From assembly GCA_913053915.1 (NCBI GenBank), contig CAJXGP010000084.1, forward strand, positions 1 through 7,550: a DNA stretch of 7,550 nt, given 5' to 3'. Both the position numbers and the translations under genes were made by a program. Positions 1 to 7,300 of the stretch are shown in pieces. Positions within the stretch are counted from its first letter, which is position 1, and the number at the start of each line of letters is the position of its first letter. The stretch comes from an uncultured Ignavibacteriales bacterium (GTDB lineage Bacteria > Bacteroidota > Ignavibacteria > Ignavibacteriales > Ignavibacteriaceae). The notes beneath the pieces are model-generated. The model saw nothing but the letters and a program-made list of their open reading frames with translations, searched no databases and had not been told where the DNA came from.

Positions 1-17
1 TTTATAATTATGTCACT

Positions 18-110
18 TATTCATAAATTTATCTTTTTTAAGTGGACTCATTAATATTGTACTGATATTCATAAATTTATCTTTTTTAAGTGGACTCATT
101 AATATTGTAC
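18..110. repeat. Two perfect 45-bp direct repeats, 48-bp period
   Basis: Copy 1 is 18-62 and copy 2 is 66-110, identical base for base and separated by the 3-nt spacer tga. Each begins tattcataaattt and ends attaatattgtac. The bases flanking the pair do not match, so there are exactly two copies. The period is a multiple of three, so an open frame crosses both copies on each strand. The minus-strand reading repeats a 16-residue unit containing MSPLKKDKFMN. I do not recognise the element. A recent tandem duplication, or a remnant of a dispersed intergenic repeat, are both possible. Confidence 0.95.
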
Positions 111-133
111 CGGCTATTTTAAAATTCTATAGA
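105..133 (+). promoter_or_regulatory. Possible promoter for the PpiD gene
   Basis: TTGTAC (105-110) lies 17 bp before TATAGA (128-133), a partial match to a -35/-10 pair. The -35-like hexamer is the last six bases of the second direct-repeat copy, so the repeat may contribute to expression. In such AT-rich DNA partial matches are common, and this lineage may use other consensus boxes, so this is a weak suggestion. Confidence 0.18.
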
Positions 134-159
134 TGTTGGGTAAATATACATTGCTTTTT

Positions 160-175
160 TAGATGTATGTATCTA
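160..175. repeat. Short inverted repeat in the PpiD leader
   Basis: TAGAT (160-164) and ATCTA (171-175) are perfect reverse complements around a 6-nt centre. It lies 44 bp upstream of the start codon. It could be an operator half-site pair or a small hairpin in the leader, but five AT-rich pairs could also arise by chance. Confidence 0.25.
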
Positions 176-204
176 TTTTAAATTCTTTATTTAATTAAAT
201 AAGT

Positions 205-210
205 GGAGAA
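205..210 (+). promoter_or_regulatory. Shine-Dalgarno site for the PpiD gene
   Basis: GGAGAA at 205-210 sits nine bases before the ATG at 220, which is good spacing. Further in-frame ATGs at 226 and 229 would be 15 and 18 bases away, so this site decides the start at 220. It is the only convincing Shine-Dalgarno sequence before a large gene in this window. Confidence 0.75.
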
Positions 211-219
211 TTATTAATT

Positions 220-2307
220 ATGGCTATGATGGCCAAAATGCGAAGTTTAGCGCCTGCTTTTATAATAGGGGTCGGGGTGTTTTTTGTTTTATTCATGGTT
301 GTATCCAGTTCAAGTGTAATGGCAGTGTTTGGTGCGCGAGGTAATAATGTTGGTTCCGTAAACGGCGAAAAGATAAGTTATAAAGAGTTTCTAAAGGCTA
401 TGGATCAACTGGGACAGAGTGAAAAAAATAGAACGGGAAAAAATGTAGTAGATGAAAATACCGATCAATTCCGGGAAAAAGTGTGGAATGAATTGATTTC
501 ACAACTTTTGTTACAGCATCAGATTAAAAAATTCGGTATCACTGTTTCAGATCAAGAAATTAGAAATATAATTTTAGGGCCTAACCCGCCTGAATTTTTG
601 AAAAAGAATTTTATCGATTCAACCGGTAAATTTAACAGGCAATTATATGAAAATGCTATATATGATCCGCGCAATTCCAAAGCATTAATTCAGGCTGAAG
701 GTTATATAAGACAAACCAGGTTAAATGAAAAACTGCAAAGTATGTTATTAGCTTCCATAACGGTTAGCGAAGCCGAAATCAGAAGAAAATTCATTGATGA
801 TAATATCAAGGTGAATTCAGAATATGCATTGATTGGATTGAATGAATTTCCGGACTCTACGATTAAAGTTTCTCAGGAAGATTTGAAAGATTATTATAAC
901 ATGCATCTGAAACAATTTTCAATAAAAGCTAAAAGAAAATTGGAATATGTAATTTTCAAAAATTTACCTTCTGCGGACGATTCGAATAGCGTTAAAGAAA
1001 ATCTGAAAATAGTAGTTAATGATTTACACAAAGATACTACCAGTTTTAGAACAATGGTAAAAATTTATTCTTCTCAACCTTTTTCTAAAGATACTTTGGC
1101 AATAACTTCATTCTCTGAAAATGCTGCCGATTCAATTTATTATGCAAAACCAAAAACAATAATTGGTCCTATAATTACTCCTAAAGGGTTTATAGTTTAT
1201 AATTATTTAGGTTCCGTTCCGTCTAAAAGAACTTTTGTACGAGCCTCACATATATTGATTAATCAATTCGGTAGTGATAAAAAGAACTACGCTGAGGCGA
1301 TGAAAATCTATAATCAATTAAAAAATGGGGCTGATTTTGCCAAATTAGCAAAAGAATATTCTAAAGATCCCGGTAGTGCTGCAAAAGGCGGCGATCTCGG
1401 ATGGTTTGGAAAGGGAAGAATGATACCGGCATTTGAAAAGGCGGCTTTCGGTGGGCGAGTAAATATGGTTCAAAAACCAATTAAAACATCTTATGGATAT
1501 CATATAATTAAAGTTACAGCGAAAACAAGGAGAAAATATATAGTTGAAAAAATAGTTAACCCTATTAACCCGTCACCCACTACGCGAGATAATAATTTAA
1601 ATACAGCCAAAGACTTTGTGTACTTAACAAACAAAGACGGATTTGAACATGAGGTTAAATTAATGGATTACCTAATGCGTGAAACCCCTCCTTTTGAAAA
1701 AAATGCTTATTACATACCCGGCATAGGTATAAATAAGCAAATAATAGAATTTGCTTTTAACAATAGTCTTAATACGATAAGTAATGTTTTTAAAATTCCC
1801 GCCGGCTATATTGTTGTGAAAGTTTCTCAAGTTGCCAAACAAGGTGTGAAACCTTTGAACGAAGTGTTAAATAACGTTAAAACAGAAGTAATACGAGGAA
1901 AGAAATTTGTCTTGGCAAAACAAAAAGCAATTGAAATAAAAAACAAAATCAATAACAACCTTGAAAAGGTTCCTTCTATACTTCCCAAAGCCATCATTTC
2001 ACAAACAGGTGAGTTTGCAGCTAAAGGTTCGATCCCAAATATCGGTTTTAATTATGAATTTACTCAAGTTTCTCTCCACGAACCGTTAAATACAGTTTCG
2101 AATCCTGTTAAAGGTGAAAGAGGCTATTATTTAATAAAAGTATTAAGCAGAACAAAATTTGATTCATCTGCATTTGCCGTCCAAAAAAATACTATTCGTG
2201 ATGAAATATTACGACAAAAGAAAAGCTCGTTTTTCGGGCAATGGTTAAGTATGCTTAAGAAAAAAGCAAAAATAGTAGATCACAGACGACAATTTTTCGG
2301 CCTCTGA
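220..2307 (+). CDS. ppiD: PpiD/SurA-like membrane-anchored peptidyl-prolyl cis-trans isomerase
   Basis: A 695-residue periplasmic folding chaperone of the PpiD type. Residues about 11-30 form one hydrophobic anchor with basic residues before it, so the rest should face the periplasm. A SurA/PpiD-like helical N-terminal region follows (about 45-230). The canonical parvulin domain spans about 340-433: RASHILI with His344, the [10 protein letters not shown] turn (390-399), [10 protein letters not shown], and SYGYHIIKV with His428. Three other stretches end in parvulin-like strands (GFIVYNY at 323, GYIVVKV at 529, GYYLIKV at 635) but lack the histidines, so they look like degenerate, non-catalytic copies. 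Length is somewhat above that of E. coli PpiD, as I would expect in this lineage. The start at 220 is supported by a GGAG site. A strong terminator follows 25 bp after the stop, so the gene ends a transcription unit. Family assignment is firm; the symbol rests on architecture, and the client proteins are unknown. Confidence 0.93.
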   Translation: MAMMAKMRSLAPAFIIGVGVFFVLFMVVSSSSVMAVFGARGNNVGSVNGEKISYKEFLKAMDQLGQSEKNRTGKNVVDENTDQFREKVWNELISQLLLQHQIKKFGITVSDQEIRNIILGPNPPEFLKKNFIDSTGKFNRQLYENAIYDPRNSKALIQAEGYIRQTRLNEKLQSMLLASITVSEAEIRRKFIDDNIKVNSEYALIGLNEFPDSTIKVSQEDLKDYYNMHLKQFSIKAKRKLEYVIFKNLPSADDSNSVKENLKIVVNDLHKDTTSFRTMVKIYSSQPFSKDTLAITSFSENAADSIYYAKPKTIIGPIITPKGFIVYNYLGSVPSKRTFVRASHILINQFGSDKKNYAEAMKIYNQLKNGADFAKLAKEYSKDPGSAAKGGDLGWFGKGRMIPAFEKAAFGGRVNMVQKPIKTSYGYHIIKVTAKTRRKYIVEKIVNPINPSPTTRDNNLNTAKDFVYLTNKDGFEHEVKLMDYLMRETPPFEKNAYYIPGIGINKQIIEFAFNNSLNTISNVFKIPAGYIVVKVSQVAKQGVKPLNEVLNNVKTEVIRGKKFVLAKQKAIEIKNKINNNLEKVPSILPKAIISQTGEFAAKGSIPNIGFNYEFTQVSLHEPLNTVSNPVKGERGYYLIKVLSRTKFDSSAFAVQKNTIRDEILRQKKSSFFGQWLSMLKKKAKIVDHRRQFFGL

Positions 2308-2332
2308 TATATCTTTAACCCGGAAATTTTAT

Positions 2333-2369
2333 ACCCCCGATAAAGTGTAAATCGGGGGTTTTGATTTTT
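2333..2369 (+). terminator. Intrinsic terminator after the PpiD gene
   Basis: ACCCCCGAT (2333-2341) pairs perfectly with ATCGGGGGT (2351-2359) around a 9-nt loop. It is followed by a T-rich run, TTTTGATTTTT, ending at 2369. The GC-rich nine-pair stem stands out in this AT-rich region. It should separate the PpiD unit from the next gene. Confidence 0.92.
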
Positions 2370-2380
2370 AAAAATAAATT

Positions 2381-2414
2381 TTCAATTTTATAAAAAATTT
2401 TTGTTATAATTTTA
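2381..2414 (+). promoter_or_regulatory. Possible promoter for the beta-barrel gene
   Basis: TATAAT at 2405-2410 is a perfect -10 hexamer, and TTCAAT at 2381-2386 is a poor -35 with an 18-bp spacer. The overlapping TAATTTTA (2407-2414) is one base from the Bacteroidota-type -7 box TAnnTTTG. Because a strong terminator lies just upstream, a promoter is needed about here. The implied leader would be only about a dozen bases, with no Shine-Dalgarno sequence. Confidence 0.4.
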
Positions 2415-2428
2415 CATTCCTTCTTAAA

Positions 2429-3145
2429 ATGAAGTGTCTGAATAAAATATTTATCCTTGTATTTGTCTCGGCCTCAATTTTATTCTCTCAATATAATAAG
2501 AATAATTTCGCTGTAGAAATCAATGCCGTATATACAACCAACGCAAGAATTTTCTTTTATCCTAATTCCTCAGACCCTATTTTGAGAAATAATTCCTTTC
2601 CCCTTGGAGGCGTAGTTAACCCGGCTATAAGCTTTCGATATAAAATTCTAAATAGCTTGATACTAGGAATTAACAGTGGATATATGACTAAAACTTCTTC
2701 CGGTTATAACTTGACGGCTTTTTCAGGTGATTCAACTATTTCGGTACTTGTTAAGGATGGCTTTAGCATGATTCCAATCGAATTATCGCTTCATTATGTC
2801 CTTCCTTTTTCAACCGGTGATTTTAAATTTATGATGGGGGGAGGTATAGGATACTATTTTGGGAGTCAGATAAGAAATATTGGGAATGATAAAGTTACTA
2901 ATATTGAGCGAAAGTTTTCTTATGGTATTCAAGTTTCGGTGGGGATGGATTATTTATTGACTAAAAATTTAGGGCTGCATAGTGAAATGAAATTTAGAGA
3001 CCCACAGTTTGAAGTAATCAGCAAATATTTACATAATAATGTAATGTATGATGGTAAAAAAATCCGTATTGCTCAAAATTCCTTTGATTCAAAAATAAAT
3101 GTGTACGGTATTACTTTTATTCTCGGAGCTGTTTTTTATTTTTAA
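2429..3145 (+). CDS. Putative outer-membrane beta-barrel protein
   Basis: A 238-residue protein with a clear signal peptide: basic start, hydrophobic core to about residue 19, and likely cleavage near FS-QY (20-21). The single Cys at position 3 precedes the core, so this is not a lipoprotein signal. The mature part alternates polar and hydrophobic or aromatic residues in short strands (VVNPAISFRYKI at 62-73, FKFMMGGGIGYYFGSQI at 132-148, FSYGIQVSVGMDYLL at 163-177). It ends in VYGITFILGAVFYF, whose terminal Phe is typical of barrel proteins recognised by the BAM machinery. Size and pattern suit a small eight- to ten-strand barrel of the OmpA/PorT-like kind. I recognise no specific family, so no substrate or role is assigned. 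No Shine-Dalgarno sequence precedes the ATG, but the signal peptide begins exactly there. It probably has its own promoter, and the PpiD-type chaperone just upstream could act on such a client. Confidence 0.75.
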   Translation: MKCLNKIFILVFVSASILFSQYNKNNFAVEINAVYTTNARIFFYPNSSDPILRNNSFPLGGVVNPAISFRYKILNSLILGINSGYMTKTSSGYNLTAFSGDSTISVLVKDGFSMIPIELSLHYVLPFSTGDFKFMMGGGIGYYFGSQIRNIGNDKVTNIERKFSYGIQVSVGMDYLLTKNLGLHSEMKFRDPQFEVISKYLHNNVMYDGKKIRIAQNSFDSKINVYGITFILGAVFYF

Positions 3146-3153
3146 TTATTTAT

Positions 3154-3189
3154 CAAAAATAACTTTTATGTATTTTTGTTTTCATTTTC
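3154..3189 (+). terminator. Weak possible terminator after the beta-barrel gene
   Basis: CAAAAATA (3154-3161) and TATTTTTG (3171-3178) are perfect 8-bp reverse complements around a 9-nt loop, starting eight bases after the stop codon. A T-rich stretch, TTTTCATTTTC, follows. Position and tail fit an intrinsic terminator, but the stem has only one G-C pair, so it would be weak. Confidence 0.35.
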
Positions 3190-3221
3190 AACCTCTTATT
3201 TTATTAGATTAATTGGATTAT

Positions 3222-3350
3222 ATGAAAGATTTTAAACATAAAATAGGAATAGTTAAAAAAGAATTATGCGAATCAAAGCATTTTATTAAAATGATTGTTG
3301 TGGCTGTTCCAAAATTAAAAGAGAACGGCAAAAATTTGGAATTTGATTAG
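3222..3350 (+). pseudogene. Probable fragment of a four-helix-bundle (23S rRNA IVS-type) protein
   Basis: A 42-codon ORF starts with ATG at 3222 and ends with TAG at 3348-3350. Its core, KDFKHKIGIVKKELCES followed by FIKMI, resembles the third-helix region of four-helix-bundle proteins of the 23S rRNA intervening-sequence family, where I recall a pattern like S-x-x-DF-x-x-K-x-x-I-x-x-KE-x-x-E-(S/T). Those proteins are about 115-130 residues. Nothing like their N-terminal half is readable upstream in any frame, with a stop four codons before the ATG, and the C-terminal helix is cut by the TAG. No Shine-Dalgarno sequence is visible. A decayed remnant is the simplest reading. A small unrelated protein or a chance ORF cannot be excluded. 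The match is from memory, not from an alignment. Confidence 0.4.
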
Positions 3351-3351
3351 G

Positions 3352-3369
3352 TCAATTAGATCAATTAGA
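3352..3369. repeat. 9-bp tandem duplication
   Basis: TCAATTAGA occurs twice back to back (3352-3360 and 3361-3369), directly after the stop of the fragmentary ORF. Such small duplications arise by replication slippage and fit a stretch no longer under coding constraint. Confidence 0.7.
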
Positions 3370-3416
3370 AATTTGAACTTTATTATGAACACAAGCATAA
3401 TTGGTAATATACACAT

Positions 3417-4076
3417 ATGAAAAGAATATTAATCACAATCATTATATTAATTGCACCTGTATATATTTTCGCACAAGAACAGGGAAGTTTTCAAATAGCC
3501 CGTTTGAAATATGACGGCGGGAGTGATTGGTATAACGGTCAAACAGAGGAACCAAATCTCTTAAATTTTGTAAAAGCTCATACGGATATTCAAGTTAAAG
3601 CTGAATATACATTTGTAGATATTTCCTCGAATCAAATTTTTTCTTATCCATTTTTATTCATGACCGGTCATGGAAATATAGTTTTTACCCAAGATGAGGC
3701 TGATAGATTAAGAAAATATTTGGAAGCAGGCGGATTTCTTTATGTAGATGATGATTACGGATTAAATGAATCATTTAGAAGAGAAATTAAGAAAGTATTT
3801 CCTGATAAGAAATTGATTGAATTGCCGTTCGATTATGGAATGTATCACGATTTTTATGATTTTCCAAACGGGGTACCAAAAACTCAAGAGCATAATGGTA
3901 AGCCGCCTCAAGGATTTGGAATTTTCATCGGGAAACGATTGGCGGTTTATTATACGTATGAATCGAATCCTAGTGACGGATGGGATGATCCTGATGTACA
4001 CGGCGATCCTCCTGCAAAGAGGAAAGAAGCATTAAAATTTGGAACGAATCTAGTTATTTGGGCACTTACCAATTAA
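3417..4076 (+). CDS. Secreted DUF4159 domain protein
   Basis: A 219-residue protein with an N-terminal signal peptide (hydrophobic core about 4-18, likely cleavage after FAQ at 20). The rest is one complete DUF4159 domain. Landmarks I recognise are IARLKYDGGSDWY (27-39), FMTGHG (81-86), a GGFLYVDDDYG loop (105-115), SFRREIKKVFP, ELPFDYGMYHDFYDFPNG (135-152), PPQGFGIF (163-170), and the C-terminal VHGDPPAKRKEALKFGTNLVIWALTN. DUF4159 is thought to have a glutamine-amidotransferase-like fold without proven activity. The conserved His85, the acidic cluster 111-113 and His144 are candidate functional positions by inference only. The family is often found with DUF4175, MoxR ATPase and BatA/DUF58-like genes, and a DUF4175-type gene follows here after a 305-bp gap. 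No Shine-Dalgarno sequence is seen; the signal peptide fixes the start. Biochemical role unknown. Confidence 0.9.
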   Translation: MKRILITIIILIAPVYIFAQEQGSFQIARLKYDGGSDWYNGQTEEPNLLNFVKAHTDIQVKAEYTFVDISSNQIFSYPFLFMTGHGNIVFTQDEADRLRKYLEAGGFLYVDDDYGLNESFRREIKKVFPDKKLIELPFDYGMYHDFYDFPNGVPKTQEHNGKPPQGFGIFIGKRLAVYYTYESNPSDGWDDPDVHGDPPAKRKEALKFGTNLVIWALTN

Positions 4077-4138
4077 AAATATATTCTTAAAGAATTCAAT
4101 CCAATAAATTGCATCTATATGTATATAAGCGAAGAAAC

Positions 4139-4166
4139 GAGATTTGAGAATCTTTAATATTTTTTT
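4139..4166 (+). terminator. Weak possible terminator after the DUF4159 gene
   Basis: AGATT (4140-4144) and AATCT (4149-4153) form a perfect stem around a TGAG loop, extended by a G-T wobble at 4139/4154. A T-rich tail follows, ending in seven Ts at 4160-4166. The stem is short and AT-rich and starts 62 bases after the stop codon, so it is only a candidate. Confidence 0.3.
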
Positions 4167-4308
4167 ATTAAGCTCCTATTCCGTATTAAGGCTATCTAAA
4201 AGTATATTCAATAGTGAACTAATGCATTTTATTAAATTAATATGATTCGAGCCGTTTTATATATAATAAAAAAGCTTGTATAACTTAAACAGATCATTGC
4301 CGTGGGAT

Positions 4309-4392
4309 ATGCAAAACCAAATATCTAAAATCGGAGGTTCAAAAACTCCGCAGATAATTATGAAAAAAATGGTTGTTGTAAATGGAAATTAA
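4309..4392 (+). CDS. Possible short upstream ORF overlapping the DUF4175-type start
   Basis: ATG at 4309 opens a 27-codon frame ending at TAA 4390-4392, so it overlaps the next gene's ATG (4382) by 11 bases in another frame. The peptide contains KIGGSKTPQIIMKKMVVVNGN; I recognise nothing in it. Internal ATGs at 4360 and 4369 are alternative starts. No well-spaced Shine-Dalgarno sequence is visible for any of them; GTGGGA lies just before 4309, too close. Translation could couple to the downstream gene by stop-restart, but chance is as likely. Confidence 0.2.
   Translation: MQNQISKIGGSKTPQIIMKKMVVVNGN
4332..4350 (+). promoter_or_regulatory. Leader hairpin upstream of the DUF4175-type gene
   Basis: CGGAG (4332-4336) pairs perfectly with CTCCG (4346-4350) around a 9-nt loop, GTTCAAAAA. 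ATCT (4323-4326) and AGAT (4352-4355) could extend it past an internal loop. The 5' arm contains GGAGG (4333-4337), a Shine-Dalgarno-like string that the stem would hide, although no ATG lies at the right distance after it. There is no T-run, so it is not a terminator. Function unknown. Confidence 0.35.
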
Positions 4393-7300
4393 GACGAACT
4401 ACTATAAAGAGATACTTAATAAATTTGAAAAACTCACTAGACGAGAGTATTCTTTTCTTATCGTGGTTGGATTTCAAGTTGCTCTTATTTTTAGTGTTTT
4501 AACATTTTTAACCTTTGTTGTAGCTGAAACATTAGGCCATTTCCCATCTTCTGTCCGTACAATATTATTTTTTATTTTTATACTAGTTTCTTTTTCCACA
4601 TTTTTGATTCTTTTCATCCTACCGATCTTAAAACGTTTTAATATTTTTAGAAAAACAAATTATTATAAAGCAGCAGAAAAAGTCGGGAAATATTTTCCGG
4701 ATATAAAAGATGATCTTTTGAATGCAATACAACTTGTATCAGGTAAGAACAAGCAAACGGGGTATTCGTCCGGTTTAGTGGAAGCTGCATTTGAAAATGT
4801 TTATAATCGAACAAAGCCTGTAAATTTTGAATCAATAATCAATTTTAATAAAGCAAAGCAGCTATTTTCGTATGTAGCAGGTATAATAATCATTTTTGGA
4901 GCCTTGTACTTTTTAGTGCCGGGCATTCGAGCCGCATCAAACCGATTATTAAATTATAATAAAGAGTTCATAGTACCTCCGGAATTTACTTTCAAAATTG
5001 AACCCGGTAATGCCAAAGTAACAAAAGGAGATGATATATCAATCGTTATAAAAATAGCCGGTCAAAAACCTGATAAAGTTTATCTTGCGATAAAAAATGC
5101 TGATCAAACTAATTTCGAAAAAGAGGAATTGCCGGCCGGTCCAAAAGGTGATTACAAATTCAATATTCAAGCAGTTCGAAATTCATTTAAATATTATGCG
5201 ACTGCCGAAAATATAAGCAGTGATACATACACAATTAATGTAATAAATCCACCTATTATAAAAACAATTATTAAAATAAAAACTTTAAATTTAACGGTAA
5301 CACCTCCAACGTATTCAAAGCTGCCCAAGATAATTCAAAAAGATAACGGAAACGTAATTGCTCTATTAGGTAGTAAAATTCATATAAATATTTCCTCCAC
5401 AAAGAATTTAAAGAATGCAAAATTGCAATTCGCCGTTAAACCCAACCTGGGGATGAAGGTTGATTCCTCTCGTGCAATCGCCTCGTTTAATATTAAGAAA
5501 GATAATAGTTATAAAATTATTTTAACGGATGAACGTGGAGTACGTAATACATCACCAATAACTTACTCAATCAAAGTTATGTTTGACGCATATCCTTCAA
5601 TAGAGGTTATCTCGCCAAATCAAAATGTTTCATTAGCGAATGATAATAGACTTCCGCTCGAAGTAAAAATATCGGACGATTATGGGTTTACAAAACTTTT
5701 GTTGTATTATAAACTTTCTGCTTCCAGATATGCCCAGATTCAGAAAAAATTTAGAGCGATTGAAATACCTTTGCCGAAAGATCAAACAGAAGCAGATGTG
5801 AATTATATTTGGAATTTGACTCCAATGAATTTATCACCGGAAGATATTGTGTTGTATTATTTGGAAATTTTCGATAACGATTTTATAAGCGGGCCTAAAT
5901 CAGCAAAAACATCAACTTTTTCAGTGAGAGTACCAACGTTAAATGAAATTTTATCCAAAGCCGATAATACCCAAAACCAAAGCGTAAGTGATTTACACGA
6001 TGTATATAAACAAGCCCAAGGACTTAAGCAGGAAATGGAAAATATTTCTATGGAATTAAAACAAAATAAGAAAGATATATCATGGGAAGAAAAACAAAAA
6101 ATTGAACAAGCTTTGAAGAAATTCAATAAACTTGGGGAAAAAGTGAAAGGAATAAAAAAGCAGTTGGAAAAAATGCAGGAAAACCTTCAAAAAAATAATC
6201 TGCTTTCAAAAGAAACACTTAAAAAATATATGGAATTACAACAATTATTTGACCGGATGACTAATGATGAAATGAAAAAGGTTATTGAAAAATTACGCGA
6301 TACACTACAAAGTATGTTAAGACAGCGGACACAACAAGCAATGAAGAATGTTAAGTTCAACGAAGAAGCATTTAAGAAAAGCATTGAAAGAACGATAAAT
6401 TTATTAAAACGGATTCAAGTTGAGCAAAAGGTTGATGAACTGGTTAAAAGAGCCGAACAATTGGTGAAAAATCAGAAGAACGTTAAAGAACAAACTCAAA
6501 ATAATAAATTGTCTAATAATAAAGAGAAAAATGAACTTGCCGGAAAACAAAATGAAATTTCAAAAAAAATCAAAGAGTTTTCAAAAGAAATGAAAAATCT
6601 CTCTCAAAAAATGAGTGAATTAAAAGACATGCCGAAAGATCAAGCTGATAAATTAAGTAAAGAATTTAAAAAACAACAGAATCAAAAATTATCCAGGCAG
6701 GCTTCCCAAAATTTACAACAAAATCAAAAAAGACAAGCTTTGCAAAACCAAAGCCAAATTGCCCAAAATATGAAACGAATGAAGAAAGGAATGAAAAATT
6801 TACAGAAATCGATAAATCAACAAAATCAAATTCAAGCATTCAAAGACATGATGAAAATTACCAATAATTTGATAAGACTTTCCAAGCAGCAAGAAAAACT
6901 TAAAAATCAATCGAAAAATATGAGTCCTAATTCTTCTGCCTTTAATCAAAATGCTCAAAAACAAAATGATAACCAGAGAAATCTTGAGAAGGTAATGCAG
7001 GCTATGACTTCACTCTCTCAAAAAACTTTTGCAATTACTCCGGAAATGGGTAAAGCTTTAGGAGATGCACAAAGAAATATGATGAAAGCGATTGAACAAT
7101 TACAAAACAGAAATGGCAGTCAGGCATCACAATCTCAAGGTAAAGCGATGGAATCCCTGAACGAAGCGGCAGAAATAATGAAAAATTCTATACAGGCAAT
7201 GATGCAGGGTGGCGGCGGTCAGGGCGGAATGATGTCGTTAATGCAGCAATTGAAACAATTATCATCACAGCAGATGAATTTAAATAATTTGAGTGAAATG

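Larger units (their letters stand above)
4077..4381. other. 305-bp intergenic region between the DUF4159 and DUF4175-type genes
   Basis: This AT-rich stretch holds no recognisable gene. It contains a weak terminator candidate at 4139-4166, a TATAAT at 4262-4267 without a matching -35, a perfect 5-bp GC-rich hairpin at 4332-4350, and a 27-codon ORF at 4309-4392. It is long for a gap between two genes thought to work together. It may hold a separate promoter, an unrecognised leader RNA or the trace of a lost gene. Confidence 0.6.

Noticed and set aside
1..17. End of an upstream gene at the window's left edge
   Set aside because: The 17 bases before the repeats contain in-frame stops and are too short to assign to any gene.
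18..110. CRISPR array
   Set aside because: There are only two 45-bp copies, the spacer is 3 bp, and no cas gene is visible.
3771..4035. Open frames on both strands inside the DUF4159 gene (minus 3771-4001, plus 3817-4035)
   Set aside because: Both lie wholly within a well-supported DUF4159 reading frame, have no recognisable motifs, and read as shadows of it.
4098..4240. Frame reading KKRDLRIFNIFLLSS and onward in the 305-bp gap, and MYISEETRFENL nearby
   Set aside because: The first has no start codon at its head and the second is only 12 codons. Neither shows motifs, a ribosome binding site or family resemblance.
4332..4371. PreQ1-type riboswitch, because GGAGGTTC starts the hairpin
   Set aside because: The loop is too short and lacks the C-rich segment needed for the pseudoknot. 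The downstream gene has no link to queuosine.
4262..4400. Possible tRNA or tRNA remnant, because CGGAGGTTCAAAAACTCCG resembles a T-arm
   Set aside because: The loop is the wrong length for a T-arm. No acceptor-stem complement, D-arm or anticodon arm could be found upstream.
4647..6384. Minus-strand open frames at 4647-4835, 5857-6126 and 6187-6384
   Set aside because: They lie opposite the continuous DUF4175-type frame. Their Phe/Ser/Cys/Leu-rich composition is what the complement of Lys/Glu/Gln-rich codons gives.
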